From Rhodococcus sp. KBS0724 (lineage in GTDB: Bacteria > Actinomycetota > Actinomycetes > Mycobacteriales > Mycobacteriaceae): 64,000 bases of DNA. Positions within the stretch are counted from its first letter, which is position 1. Each line of letters opens with the position of its first letter. Positions 29,361 through 38,076 of the stretch are shown here, in pieces. A program made the position numbers and the translations under genes. Below the pieces are notes generated by a model that saw only the letters and a list, made by a program, of their open reading frames with translations, ran no database searches and was not told the origin of the DNA. The stretch covers positions 5,098,501 through 5,162,500 of the forward strand of contig NZ_VCBX02000001.1 in the NCBI RefSeq assembly GCF_005938745.2. The letters are read 5' to 3'.

Positions 29361-29702
29361 TCAGCTCGCCGTGAGATCGAAACCGATGTACTCGGCGGCG
29401 TCCTCGGGGCTGGCGAACAACATCGTCTTGTCGTCGAGATGGACCATGCGTCCGTAGTGGGTGGAGCTGATCTCCTCGAAAATGGAGCCGTCGAATTCCG
29501 AACCCAGTGCGTCGGTGAGCTCCTCGTAGTCGAAGTTGAGAAGGCGCTTACCGTCCACACGAATCATGGAGGGGTACTCGGTGAGTTCGACACCGTCCTT
29601 GGCTCCCATCACCTCCGCGACGACACGGCCGGTCGGAGTATTCATCAGGGTGACACCACACATGTTCGAGAACTCCGTATCGGATCCGAAGTGCATGCTC
29701 AT
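29361..29702 (-). CDS. prmD: Propane monooxygenase coupling/effector protein
   Basis: 113 residues, the size of MmoB/DmpM-type effector proteins, with [18 protein letters not shown] near the N-terminus and [25 protein letters not shown]. It carries no cofactor; the family binds the hydroxylase and couples NADH use to substrate oxidation. The ATG at 29702 overlaps the prmC stop (ATGA). Confidence 0.93.
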   Translation of the reverse strand: MSMHFGSDTEFSNMCGVTLMNTPTGRVVAEVMGAKDGVELTEYPSMIRVDGKRLLNFDYEELTDALGSEFDGSIFEEISSTHYGRMVHLDDKTMLFASPEDAAEYIGFDLTAS

Positions 29703-30805
29703 TTTGCCAACTCCTTGGGGATATCGAGCCCGAGATCCTCGAGCAGGGAACTGAACTTCGCCGTTGCGGCGTCGAGACTGTCGGCAAACGTGACCGCCTT
29801 GTCGGCCGGCTGCGACCAGATCGGTTGCAGAGCACGCGCCGCGTCGAGGCACCGCGGCACCCACGTAGCGAGCCACGTGCCGAAGAGCTCCTTGTTGGAC
29901 TCACCGGTCTCGGGATCCCGTGTCAGCAACTGGAAGAGGTTGCGCGTGTAGGCAAGGTCGCGGTCGTAGTCGTGTTCGCCGGTACCGACGATCGTCGGGG
30001 TGATGTAATCGCCGTTGCGAGCGGCGATCTGCATGACAAGTTCGCTGCGGAACAGCGATCCCACCAATTGCTCGAACACGATGTTGGTCGCGAACAGCAA
30101 CTCGCACCAGTCCGGCACCGCGGTCAACCGCTCCACGACCTCACGGGTGGGCTGCCATTCCGGCGCTGACTGCCACACGTCTTTGTGCGCTCCCCCGTCG
30201 AACGTGTCGACCGCTTCGGACAGGTCGAGATTGAACAGCGCAAGATCCTGCGCGAATCGCATCTTGTGGACCGCATTGACCGCGACGGCGGTGTTGATCA
30301 TGTTTGTCGGTCCGGACCGCTGAACGGCAGTGAACACATGCAACGCCAAACCGTTCTCCGCGTGCATCCATGCACCCAGATTGCGCTCGATGAACTTGAG
30401 CCACGGCGCATTCCAGCTCTCGTACACCCTGGCCCGCTTGGCGTTGGACAGACACAGCTCCACCTGGTGCACAACCTTGGAGTTGTTCCGGAAGATCGTC
30501 TGATCCCATTCCTCGTTCGGGTCCAGAAATGCGTGCCAGTTCGACGACGTCGCGGCCGTCCATTCCTTCGGGTATCCGCCCGGACCGTCGCCGAAGCCGT
30601 AGATCCAGCCCTGAGACAAATGCCGCTCGGGGTCCGGTTGCACGTCGACGGTGACGTCCTCGTACATCGTTGCCCGTCGTTTAGCCGGCGTGTAGTAGTT
30701 GTACGTTCTGCTCTTCGAACTCGGGAACTCGAGCGCACCTGCCTCGGAATCCGTGAACTCGATCGAGGGAAAGCTCCGTTGCTTGGTCCCGCTGGTGACG
30801 GTCAT
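29699..30805 (-). CDS. prmC: Propane monooxygenase hydroxylase small (beta) subunit
   Basis: 368 residues of the ferritin-like beta subunit of soluble diiron monooxygenases. Typical stretches are [20 protein letters not shown] and [18 protein letters not shown], followed by a long helical core. The iron ligands are absent, as expected for the beta subunit, which supports the alpha subunit in the (alpha-beta)2 hydroxylase. It lies between the reductase and coupling genes. Confidence 0.95.
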   Translation of the reverse strand: MTVTSGTKQRSFPSIEFTDSEAGALEFPSSKSRTYNYYTPAKRRATMYEDVTVDVQPDPERHLSQGWIYGFGDGPGGYPKEWTAATSSNWHAFLDPNEEWDQTIFRNNSKVVHQVELCLSNAKRARVYESWNAPWLKFIERNLGAWMHAENGLALHVFTAVQRSGPTNMINTAVAVNAVHKMRFAQDLALFNLDLSEAVDTFDGGAHKDVWQSAPEWQPTREVVERLTAVPDWCELLFATNIVFEQLVGSLFRSELVMQIAARNGDYITPTIVGTGEHDYDRDLAYTRNLFQLLTRDPETGESNKELFGTWLATWVPRCLDAARALQPIWSQPADKAVTFADSLDAATAKFSSLLEDLGLDIPKELAK

Positions 30806-30834
30806 GTCGTTTCAGTTCCTTTCGGTGGCTGTGG

Positions 30835-31893
30835 TCAATCGAAAGCCGGGCTGGTGAACTTGTCGTAGAAGACTTGGTCTTTCGGAACCCCATTGGCGTC
30901 GAGTAATGCAAGGGCGGCATCAACCATGGGCGGCGGCCCGCACAGATAGACCTCGGACTTGCCCAACTCGCTTTCACTGCGATCGACGACGTCGGTGACG
31001 TTGCCCTCTTCAACGGTCACGGAATCCGGCAACTCCGAACCGGGCAGGGACTGGTCCACAACTTCCGAAAGGCACGCCACAAACCTGAAGTCCTTCAAAT
31101 GTGTTCCGAGTTCGAGGATTTCGTTCAGGTAGAACAGGTCTCGAGCCGTTCGAGCCCCGTAGTAGAAGTGCACCGGCCGGGTATTGGCACTCTCACTCAG
31201 GTGGCGTAGCAGCGAGAGAATGGGCGCCATCCCGGCCCCACCACCGATGCACACGATCGGAAGCACGTGTCCGTCCTTGATCGTGAAGGACCCGTACGGT
31301 CCGGTCAAGGACAGCGGGTCACCGACCTTCATCGTGCTGTCCAACAAGCCGGCGAACTTTCCCCCGGGGTACTTCTTGATCAGAAACTCCACCTGACCTG
31401 GCGTCGATTGTGTTGTCGCCATGGAGAACGAGCGGTGTTCGTCGCCGTCCGGGAGATGCAGGTCGGCATACTGCCCCGGTTTGAATTCGAAAATCTCGGG
31501 TTCGACGGCCCGCAGGCGCAGCGACACGATGTCCGGTGTCATCGGCTCCAGTGCAACCACTTCGGTGCGCACCGTCTGGATAGGTATACCTCCGAGGAGT
31601 TCGTCTTCGTCGAAGTTGAGCAACTCGATCGTGCAATCGCTGTATGCGTACGACCGGCAAAGCAATACGTATCCCTCCTCTTCCTCTGCGTCGTTGCAGG
31701 CGAAGGTCGAGTAGTTCTCCATCTGAATCTCGCCGTCGAGAAGGTAGGACTTGCACGCCGAGCATCGCCCTTCGCGGCAGCCGTGCATCAGATGAATGCC
31801 CTGCCGGAAGGCTGCATCGAGGATGTTCTCGTCCTCGCCTACTTCCATCTCGATATCTACGGGCTCGAAGTTGATCCGGTGAATGTCGGCCAC
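30835..31893 (-). CDS. prmB: Propane monooxygenase reductase (2Fe-2S, FAD, NADH)
   Basis: 352 residues. The N-terminal plant-type ferredoxin domain has ligands C39, C44, C47 and C79. An FAD domain follows (RSFSMATT, GGKFAGLL) and then an NAD domain (IGGGAGMAPILSLL, YLCGPPPMVDAA). It passes electrons from NADH to the diiron centre of PrmA. A long inverted repeat lies between prmA and this gene and may modulate its expression. Confidence 0.95.
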   Translation of the reverse strand: MADIHRINFEPVDIEMEVGEDENILDAAFRQGIHLMHGCREGRCSACKSYLLDGEIQMENYSTFACNDAEEEEGYVLLCRSYAYSDCTIELLNFDEDELLGGIPIQTVRTEVVALEPMTPDIVSLRLRAVEPEIFEFKPGQYADLHLPDGDEHRSFSMATTQSTPGQVEFLIKKYPGGKFAGLLDSTMKVGDPLSLTGPYGSFTIKDGHVLPIVCIGGGAGMAPILSLLRHLSESANTRPVHFYYGARTARDLFYLNEILELGTHLKDFRFVACLSEVVDQSLPGSELPDSVTVEEGNVTDVVDRSESELGKSEVYLCGPPPMVDAALALLDANGVPKDQVFYDKFTSPAFD

Positions 31894-31925
31894 GGGTGTC
31901 TCCTGGGCTGATCGAGTGATGGTTG

Positions 31926-31964
31926 CGTCAGGTGGCGCGGAATGGTGCCACGCGCCACCTGACG
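31926..31964. promoter_or_regulatory. Intra-operon hairpin between prmA and prmB
   Basis: A perfect 14-bp stem, CGTCAGGTGGCGCG (31926-31939) with CGCGCCACCTGACG (31951-31964), separated by 11 nt. It starts 17 bp past the prmA stop and ends 33 bp before the prmB start. With no U-run, a partial terminator or a 3'-end block that stabilises prmA mRNA is more likely than a full stop. Confidence 0.6.
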
Positions 31965-31980
31965 AAACTGGATACGGCGC

Positions 31981-33612
31981 TCAGGCCGGAGTCGCCCCGG
32001 CGCGGTATTCCGCGATATGGGCGATGCGTTCGGCGTCGGACATCTGGTTCAAGAGCACATTCGGGCTCATGAACGTGTTGCCACGAACGTCGTCGAGAGT
32101 CCACAGCTTCTTCGGGTCGTCCAAGTGCAGGTGCGGCTGGCCGACCAGAGTCTTCCCGTCGTCTCGGACATAGCCGAGATCCTTGACGATGTCCGCGAGA
32201 TCCTTGTCGTGGTGCAAGGTTTCCCACTCACGAAATCCGGTGAGCCGGCCCATGTTCGGCGTCGGCCTGCCCTGATATTCCTCGCGGAAGGCCACCGCAT
32301 CGGTCCAGTAGCACGTTTCCGAGCAGTAGGTCCGCCACTGGTTGTCGACCTTCTCCACGACCATGTCTTCACGAATGAGAGCAGGCACCATGCAGGTCCA
32401 GCACCGGTGCGGATACTGGTATCCCACTTCCTCGAAGGCAATCGGCTTGTTCCGGCCCGGGTAGGCGAGGCGGTTGTACTCCTCCCACCACTTGCCGTAC
32501 TTCGAGTACCAACCGGGATACTTGTGCTCGAACCACTCGAAGTCCTTGTCGGTCATCGTGTCGATCCGCCAGTAGTTGACCGGCCATCCGGTTGCGAAGA
32601 AACGCGCAACCTCGTGCACATATCCCTTGTTGGTGATGCGATTCCAGGCTTCCTCGACCAGATCGTGCGGGATGGTCAGGCCGTACTTCTCCAGCGGAAT
32701 CAGGTAGCTGCGGTAGTAGTCGTCGTAGATCCACCGACGCCACATCTCGGCGTAACTCTCCCTGTCCTTGCGCCGATCCTTGGTGCCGTATTCGATGAAC
32801 GTGCCGATCGCAGCATCCACCACACAGTGGTTGTTCCACCACGCGTAGCGCAGATCCCGCTCGAGCAGCGGACGGTTACGTTCGTCGGCCAAGGCCATCA
32901 ACAGAATCGAATAGCCGTTGGAGATGTGCCGCGACTCGTCGGACTGCACCGAGTGAAACACAGTGGGCAGCAGGTAATCACCGTTTGCCGCTGCTTCGTC
33001 TGGCATGGCCACGAACAGGGTGTTCGTGAACGCCGTCTCCGCAACGACCGTCAGGTAGATATTGGCCGCCGTGATCGCGTCGCCGGTGATGAAACCTTCA
33101 CCGAACTGCCGGCCGATGGTGCCCGCGTAGTTGTTCGCGAACGCCTTCTCCGTCATGTCGAACCCGGCCGGGTCGATGTAGTTGTTCATGTAGAGCTTCT
33201 TGAGATTCATCTGAATCGTCGAGTGTCGTACCTCGTCGATCATCTGCACTGCCAGGCCGTTGTGAATTTCCGGGTTCGGGACGGCGTCGATGGCCATCGG
33301 CATCGCCCTGGCCGCGGAGATCTCCGGGAACGGAATGATCGACAGGAACAGCTTCTGCCACTCCATCCAGCGCTGCTGGACCTGGCGGAACATGTTGCCG
33401 CGGATCGCGCCGTCCATGGCGCCGTAGACCCTGTTGTCCTTCTCTTCCTCCATCGGGAAGTATGACCGCATGATCTGCTTGAGAGGGTCCTTCTTCGGAG
33501 CCTTCTCGAACGTGTAGTCGGTGCCGAATCGGGTAGCCGGGGTTGCGAATGTCGGATCCCAGGTCAACTCGCTGATCTTCGCGTGGGCCTTTGTCAGACT
33601 CTGCTTACTCAA
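31981..33612 (-). CDS. prmA: Propane monooxygenase hydroxylase large (alpha) subunit
   Basis: 543 residues. All six diiron ligands expected from methane monooxygenase spacing are present: E97, E127, H130, E192, E226 and H229 (the E-x29-E and E-x33-E spacings match, with EVRH and ESRH pairs). It inserts oxygen into propane, in described strains at the subterminal carbon. The start is a TTG at 33612 with AGGAGG 6 nt upstream, giving the conserved [14 protein letters not shown]-terminus; a longer frame upstream has no support. It is the first gene of the operon. Confidence 0.97.
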   Translation of the reverse strand: MSKQSLTKAHAKISELTWDPTFATPATRFGTDYTFEKAPKKDPLKQIMRSYFPMEEEKDNRVYGAMDGAIRGNMFRQVQQRWMEWQKLFLSIIPFPEISAARAMPMAIDAVPNPEIHNGLAVQMIDEVRHSTIQMNLKKLYMNNYIDPAGFDMTEKAFANNYAGTIGRQFGEGFITGDAITAANIYLTVVAETAFTNTLFVAMPDEAAANGDYLLPTVFHSVQSDESRHISNGYSILLMALADERNRPLLERDLRYAWWNNHCVVDAAIGTFIEYGTKDRRKDRESYAEMWRRWIYDDYYRSYLIPLEKYGLTIPHDLVEEAWNRITNKGYVHEVARFFATGWPVNYWRIDTMTDKDFEWFEHKYPGWYSKYGKWWEEYNRLAYPGRNKPIAFEEVGYQYPHRCWTCMVPALIREDMVVEKVDNQWRTYCSETCYWTDAVAFREEYQGRPTPNMGRLTGFREWETLHHDKDLADIVKDLGYVRDDGKTLVGQPHLHLDDPKKLWTLDDVRGNTFMSPNVLLNQMSDAERIAHIAEYRAGATPA

Positions 33613-33690
33613 TGTGCGCCTCCTAGATCGAGTGCCGGCCTTGTGCCGGCTTGGGGGGACGTTGTGTAATTCACTCAACCCTGTGGTGCA

Positions 33691-33720
33691 CATCTCAATC
33701 GTCTCAGTTTGAGATTGACG
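33691..33720. promoter_or_regulatory. Inverted repeat in the divergent prmA / activator promoter region
   Basis: TCTCA (33702-33706) pairs with TGAGA (33710-33714) around GTT, flanked by imperfect TCAATC/GATTGA sequence, in the 189-bp gap between prmA and the activator gene. The location fits the binding site of the divergent AcoR-like activator. Confidence 0.5.
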
Positions 33721-33801
33721 TCACACATATCGCTTTTTACGCTGACCCAGCCAAGAAACAGCACGCATAACGCACGCAAAGCCAACCCCAGGAGATCGAC
33801 G

Positions 33802-35586
33802 ATGGCCCACAATCTCGGGACCTCGAAAGTAGCTGTGCCCCCGCACTTTCCTTCGATCGATTCCGCTGACCCTGCCGAGCTCGAACTGCGCCACTGGCTT
33901 CGCGTTTCATGGTCGCGCTCGCGAGACGCACTCGGCGAGACGGACGAACCGACGGCTGACTATGTCGAGCAGGTTCCGGTCGACACCGTTCTCACCCGCG
34001 CCGCGTATCCCGTTTTATCTGCTCTGTCGGCCGAGATCGACAACGAACCGGTGTCCCTGATTCTCACCGACGCCTCGGGTACCGTGCTCAGCCGCCACGG
34101 CGGTGACCGCGGTCTGCTTGCCGCTCTCGACCGCGTCGACCTCGCCCCCGGGTTTCGGTACGCGGAATCACAAGTCGGAACCAACGGAATCGGCACCGCT
34201 CTCGAAGTCGGCGCTCCGGTCGTCATCGACGGAAGCGAACATTTCAGTGGCCTTCTCCGCTCGTTCTCCTGCGCCGGCGCGCTTGTGACCCACCCCCTCA
34301 CCGGAGCGGTCCTGGGCGTCGTCGACCTGACCACCAAGTCGGAACACATGAACGCACTGCTGCTCTCGTTTGCCAAACTCGCAGCCGCGCGCATCAAGGA
34401 ACGCATTCTCGACGACGCCAACGAGCACGACCTCGCCGTGCTGAGCGACTACCACGCGGTCAGTCATACCGGCCAGCCGGTGATCGCACTCGGCGACGAA
34501 GTCCTGATGATCAACGCGCTGACACAACAGCAGTTCGACTCACACGATCAGGCAGCGATCATCGACCGCATCCGTGACGCTCGTGGGCAGGCCAAGTCCT
34601 TCACGATGCTCACCGACCTGCCGAGCGGAGCCACCGCTCGGTTGTCGTACCAGCCGACGTTTGTGGGCGACAAGTTGGCGGGCGGCATCGTGCGGATCAC
34701 GGAACAACTTGCGACCCGTACCGCGCCGGTGGTGACCACTCCGATCCTGCGCGCCGTGACCGGTAACAGTGCCGTGTGGCGACGCACGGTTCACGGTGTC
34801 GTCGAGAGTTGCCGACGGCGAGAATGGCTTGTGCTCGAGGGCGAACCCGGCGTCGGCAAGACGACGCTGATTCAGGCAGCACACGAACACGTTTCGGGCA
34901 CACACCATCTCGCGGTACTCGACGCGTCCACACTCGGCGGGGAAGATCTGCTCGCGCATGCCGCAACCGAATTGGCCGGCGGATCGGACCTGGCGGTTCT
35001 CCACGCACACACATTGAGCGACAACGATCTCGACGAGCTGAGCCAACTACTGCAAGAAGTCGAACAGGGCTCACTCCCCCGCGAGCCCTGGGTGGCGCTG
35101 ACGATGTATCCGCAAGAGCCCAGCGCCACATCCGCACTGCTGCGGCTCTTTCCGAAGTCGATCAGTGTGCCGCCCCTGCGCTACCACCTCGAAGACATCC
35201 CAGAACTGGTCCCGGCGTTACTACGGACGCTCGGCGCCCCCGACCTCACACTCTCTGCCGCGTCGTTGAACCAACTCAGCCGGCTGGCCTGGCGCGGGAA
35301 CGTCGCGCACCTGCGTAGCGTCCTCTACGAGATTCATCGCCGCCGTCGCTCCGGCGTCGTGGAACCAGACGCCTTGCCCTCGGAATGCCGAGCGACCACC
35401 CGCCGGAACCTGACGCAGCTGCAGTCCCTCGAACGCGATGCGATAGTGGACGCGCTTGCGCTCCACTCCGGCGACAAGACAGCTGCCGCACAGGCTTTGG
35501 GCATGTCTCGAGCCACGATCTACCGCAAGATCCGCGGCTTCGGCATCATCTACCGAGCCTCGGCAGTCCAGCCCATGCCCGAGTGA
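33802..35586 (+). CDS. AcoR-like (GAF-AAA-Fis) transcriptional activator of the propane operon
   Basis: 594 residues. A GAF-type sensory region (~60-220) is followed by an ATPase-like domain with GEPGVGKTT near residue 355, then a C-terminal Fis helix-turn-helix (AAAQALGMSRATIYRKIRGFGI). The GAFTGA loop that contacts sigma-54 is missing and the Walker B region is degenerate. That suits an actinomycete without sigma-54. MimR-like proteins activate mim/prm operons in related bacteria. AGGAG lies 7 nt before the ATG. The stop is 1 bp from that of the convergent WYL gene. Confidence 0.85.
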   Translation: MAHNLGTSKVAVPPHFPSIDSADPAELELRHWLRVSWSRSRDALGETDEPTADYVEQVPVDTVLTRAAYPVLSALSAEIDNEPVSLILTDASGTVLSRHGGDRGLLAALDRVDLAPGFRYAESQVGTNGIGTALEVGAPVVIDGSEHFSGLLRSFSCAGALVTHPLTGAVLGVVDLTTKSEHMNALLLSFAKLAAARIKERILDDANEHDLAVLSDYHAVSHTGQPVIALGDEVLMINALTQQQFDSHDQAAIIDRIRDARGQAKSFTMLTDLPSGATARLSYQPTFVGDKLAGGIVRITEQLATRTAPVVTTPILRAVTGNSAVWRRTVHGVVESCRRREWLVLEGEPGVGKTTLIQAAHEHVSGTHHLAVLDASTLGGEDLLAHAATELAGGSDLAVLHAHTLSDNDLDELSQLLQEVEQGSLPREPWVALTMYPQEPSATSALLRLFPKSISVPPLRYHLEDIPELVPALLRTLGAPDLTLSAASLNQLSRLAWRGNVAHLRSVLYEIHRRRRSGVVEPDALPSECRATTRRNLTQLQSLERDAIVDALALHSGDKTAAAQALGMSRATIYRKIRGFGIIYRASAVQPMPE

Positions 35587-35587
35587 T

Positions 35588-36544
35588 TCACCGTCCACGG
35601 CGCTGGTGGCGCCGCACCATCTGCTGCGCAACCTCGAACACCGCGCCGCGCAGCGACAACGGTTCCAGCACTTCGACATCCGCGCCCAATCCGATCAACT
35701 GGGACAGCGCGACATCAGAGCTTTCCAATCGCAGTTCGACGTCCATCCACCCGGCGTCGTCAGGCGGGCCTGGCGTCACCCGCGACGCCTCGACTCCCAC
35801 CACGTCGGGGAGCCGGCGCCACCCGTTGGGCGACAACCGAATCCGGCAGTCAAAGCGCAGCAGTGAACGGTCGAACTCAGCCATGGACGCCGCCCACCAC
35901 GCTGCCAAATCGAAATCCACAGGCCGAACGGCTACGTCGTCACACACCACGGGGCCGGTGATTCGGCCGACCCGAAACGACAGAGTTCGGCTCCCCAGGT
36001 GTGCCACCAAATACCAGACCCCGGCCTTGATCACGAGACCGAGCGGATCGACTGTCCGTTCCTTGTCACGATAGGTGAAACGTAGTCGGCGTGAATCCAG
36101 CACCGCCGACGCAAGAGTGGGCAGCGCCGCGATGTCGTCGCTGCCGCCGAACCATCCGGGCACGTCCACAAGAATGCGGTCCTGCCACAACCGCGCACCT
36201 TTCTGAAGGCTCGGTGGCATCGTGCTCAGTAGTTTTGCCGCCGCCGCTTCCGCGGAATCCGTCCGGCCCAGATCGGCCGCGATGGAGGGCACGCCCAGCA
36301 ACATCAGCGCCGAGGTCTCGTCGTCCGTCATTCCCGAGAGCTTGGACTGCCACCCGTCGAGCAAGCGGATACCCCCGCCCGGCCCGCTTTCGGTCCAGAT
36401 CGGCACACCGGCAGCAGACAGCGAGGCAACGTCTCGGTAGATCGTCCGTACCGACACCCCGAACTCACCGGCCAACTGCTCGGCGACGACGCCTCGACTG
36501 CCCTGCAGGCGCAGCATGAGCTGAAGCAGGCGCGCGGATCTCAT
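35588..36544 (-). CDS. YafY-type regulator with WYL domain
   Basis: 318 residues. An N-terminal HTH_11 domain (RLLQLMLRLQGSRGVVAEQLAGEFGVSVRTIYRDV) is followed by a WYL domain (DPLGLVIKAGVWYLVAHLGSRTLSFRVGRI) and a C-terminal extension. WYL domains bind ligands or nucleic acid and tune repressors. The ATG at 36544 gives the usual MRSARLL start; a GTG at 36568 is less likely. It is divergent from a PNPOx-like gene across a perfect palindrome, the probable operator. Confidence 0.88.
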   Translation of the reverse strand: MRSARLLQLMLRLQGSRGVVAEQLAGEFGVSVRTIYRDVASLSAAGVPIWTESGPGGGIRLLDGWQSKLSGMTDDETSALMLLGVPSIAADLGRTDSAEAAAAKLLSTMPPSLQKGARLWQDRILVDVPGWFGGSDDIAALPTLASAVLDSRRLRFTYRDKERTVDPLGLVIKAGVWYLVAHLGSRTLSFRVGRITGPVVCDDVAVRPVDFDLAAWWAASMAEFDRSLLRFDCRIRLSPNGWRRLPDVVGVEASRVTPGPPDDAGWMDVELRLESSDVALSQLIGLGADVEVLEPLSLRGAVFEVAQQMVRRHQRRGR

Positions 36545-36567
36545 GGATCGAACATTACCCAGAATCA

Positions 36568-36584
36568 CTGACAGAAGTTGTCAG
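36568..36584. promoter_or_regulatory. Operator palindrome for the WYL regulator
   Basis: A perfect inverted repeat, CTGACA-GAAGT-TGTCAG, in the 55-bp gap between the WYL regulator and the divergent PNPOx-like gene. Its symmetry and position make it the likely binding site for control of both genes. Confidence 0.7.
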
Positions 36585-36599
36585 GAATAGGGGTGCAGA

Positions 36600-37073
36600 A
36601 TGACCGTCATGGTCACTTGGAAGCAGTTCTCCGAAGAAGTTCCCGCCCTAGCCACAGCCGTAGAAGCGCGATTCACAGCCCACAAGCATCACGTCCTCGC
36701 AACGCTGCGCAAGGACGGTTCACCACGGGTCAGCGGCACCGAAGTGGAAATGCTCGACGGGCGCCTGGTTCTCGGCTCGATGTTCGGCGCCCTCAAAGCG
36801 AAGGACCTCTTCCGCGATGGGCGCTACGCCCTCCACAGCAATCCCGGCGAGCACACGATGGAAGGCGGCGACGCGAAGATCGCCGGAATCGCCCGCGAGG
36901 TGTCCGGCGAGGAGTTCGAGACTGTGCTGGCCAGCTACACCTACGAGGTTCCGAAACCCCTGCACCTCTTTATCCTCGACATCACGGAGGTGGTGCACAC
37001 GACCGTCGACGACGAGCATATGTACGTCGATCTCTGGAAGCCCGGCAAGGAGATCGCCCGCTTCACCAAGTGA
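36600..37073 (+). CDS. Pyridoxamine 5'-phosphate oxidase-fold protein (flavin/F420-type)
   Basis: 157 residues of split beta-barrel: HHVLATLRKDGSPRVSGTEVEM, LVLGSMFGALKAKDLFRDGRYALHS and a C-terminal MYVDLWKPGKEIARF. Actinobacterial relatives bind FMN, F420 or heme and act as small-molecule reductases. It is probably regulated by the divergent WYL protein. Its 3' end overlaps that of the convergent CDF gene by 11 bp. Confidence 0.82.
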   Translation: MTVMVTWKQFSEEVPALATAVEARFTAHKHHVLATLRKDGSPRVSGTEVEMLDGRLVLGSMFGALKAKDLFRDGRYALHSNPGEHTMEGGDAKIAGIAREVSGEEFETVLASYTYEVPKPLHLFILDITEVVHTTVDDEHMYVDLWKPGKEIARFTK

Positions 37074-37992
37074 CGTTCTTCTCGCAATGCTCTCCGTTGG
37101 CGCAGGATTCCACCTGCACCGTCGCATGTGAAAGCCCGTGACTTTCCAAGATGGCGCGGGCGGATTCGAGCACATGCGACGAATCGGCGTCGCTGGTCAA
37201 ATGCACTGTCGCAACGTCCATTCCCGTCGTCAGGGTCCAGATATGCAGATCGTGGACGCCCTTGACATTGGGTAGCGCAGCCAAATCGGCTTCGACGGAT
37301 TCGACATCGACATCGGCCGGCGACGCCTGCGTCAGAATACGCAGCGACGCGGCCGCCAACTTGAGTGCGCGGGGCACCACCCACAGCGAGATGAGCACAC
37401 CGACAACGACGTCTGCCCACGTCCAGCCGAACAGAAGGACCACGGCGCCGGCGATCAGAACACCAACGCTGCCAACAGCATCCGCGAGCACTTCGAGGTA
37501 GGCGCCGCGCACTGCGAGGCTGTCTTTGGAGTCGCCGCGCAACATGAGCATGACCACGATGTTGGCAAGCAGACCTGCGGCGGCCGTGATGATGAGGGCG
37601 CCGCCGGGAATCTCAGGTTCGTCACCGATGCGGCCGATGGCCTCGTACATCACCCACGCCGCGACAGCCAGAAGCATCGCGGCATTGGCCATGGCCGTGA
37701 GAACTTCGGCGCGATGCCAGCCGAAAGTCCGTGCAGCGGTGGTACTCCCCTTCTTGGCAAGCAGAAGCGCTGTCAACCCCATGGCCATGCCCACAACATC
37801 GGTGAGCATGTGGCCGGCGTCGGCGAGCAGAGCGAGTGAGCCGATGAGCAATCCGACGGTCGCCTCGAGAACGAGGAAGGCAACCAGGATCGCGAGTGCG
37901 ATCACCATCTTCCGGATGCGCGTCGGACTCGGACCTACTCCGACCGAATCTGCCGCCGAATGACCGTGAGAATGACCGTGCCCTGACCCCAT
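37063..37992 (-). CDS. Cation diffusion facilitator (zinc-type exporter)
   Basis: About 309 residues. A His-rich N-terminus (GHGHSHGHS) precedes six transmembrane segments and a cytoplasmic ferredoxin-like domain (VKGVHDLHIWTLTTG). The TM2 site is H-x3-D (ADAGHMLTD). At TM5 the family's H-x3-D is E-x3-D (YLEVLADAVGS), which may alter metal preference. The start is uncertain: ATG 37992 is 11 nt from AGGAGG, and an in-frame ATG lies further upstream (MIGRTQEV). A symmetric AT-rich site precedes the gene. Confidence 0.88.
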   Translation of the reverse strand: MGSGHGHSHGHSAADSVGVGPSPTRIRKMVIALAILVAFLVLEATVGLLIGSLALLADAGHMLTDVVGMAMGLTALLLAKKGSTTAARTFGWHRAEVLTAMANAAMLLAVAAWVMYEAIGRIGDEPEIPGGALIITAAAGLLANIVVMLMLRGDSKDSLAVRGAYLEVLADAVGSVGVLIAGAVVLLFGWTWADVVVGVLISLWVVPRALKLAAASLRILTQASPADVDVESVEADLAALPNVKGVHDLHIWTLTTGMDVATVHLTSDADSSHVLESARAILESHGLSHATVQVESCANGEHCEKNVTW

Positions 37993-38023
37993 GTGACCGC
38001 TTACCTCCTGAGTTCTCCCGATC

Positions 38024-38043
38024 ATATGCATACATTCGCATAT
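38024..38043. promoter_or_regulatory. ArsR/SmtB-like operator before the CDF gene
   Basis: ATATGC (38024-38029) and GCATAT (38038-38043) form an inverted repeat with an 8-nt spacer in the only AT-rich stretch nearby. This resembles operators of metal-sensing ArsR/SmtB repressors (ATAT-N-ATAT types). No arsR gene is present in the window. Confidence 0.5.
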
Positions 38044-38076
38044 ATACAATGGGATGCTCAGTGAGTGGCACGCACG

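Noticed and set aside
33594..33614. Resemblance of the prmA N-terminus (QSLTKAH) to the palindrome-encoded peptide (RLTKAHS)
   Set aside because: The DNA around the prmA start does not contain the palindrome, and the residues are the conserved PrmA N-terminus; the likeness is chance.
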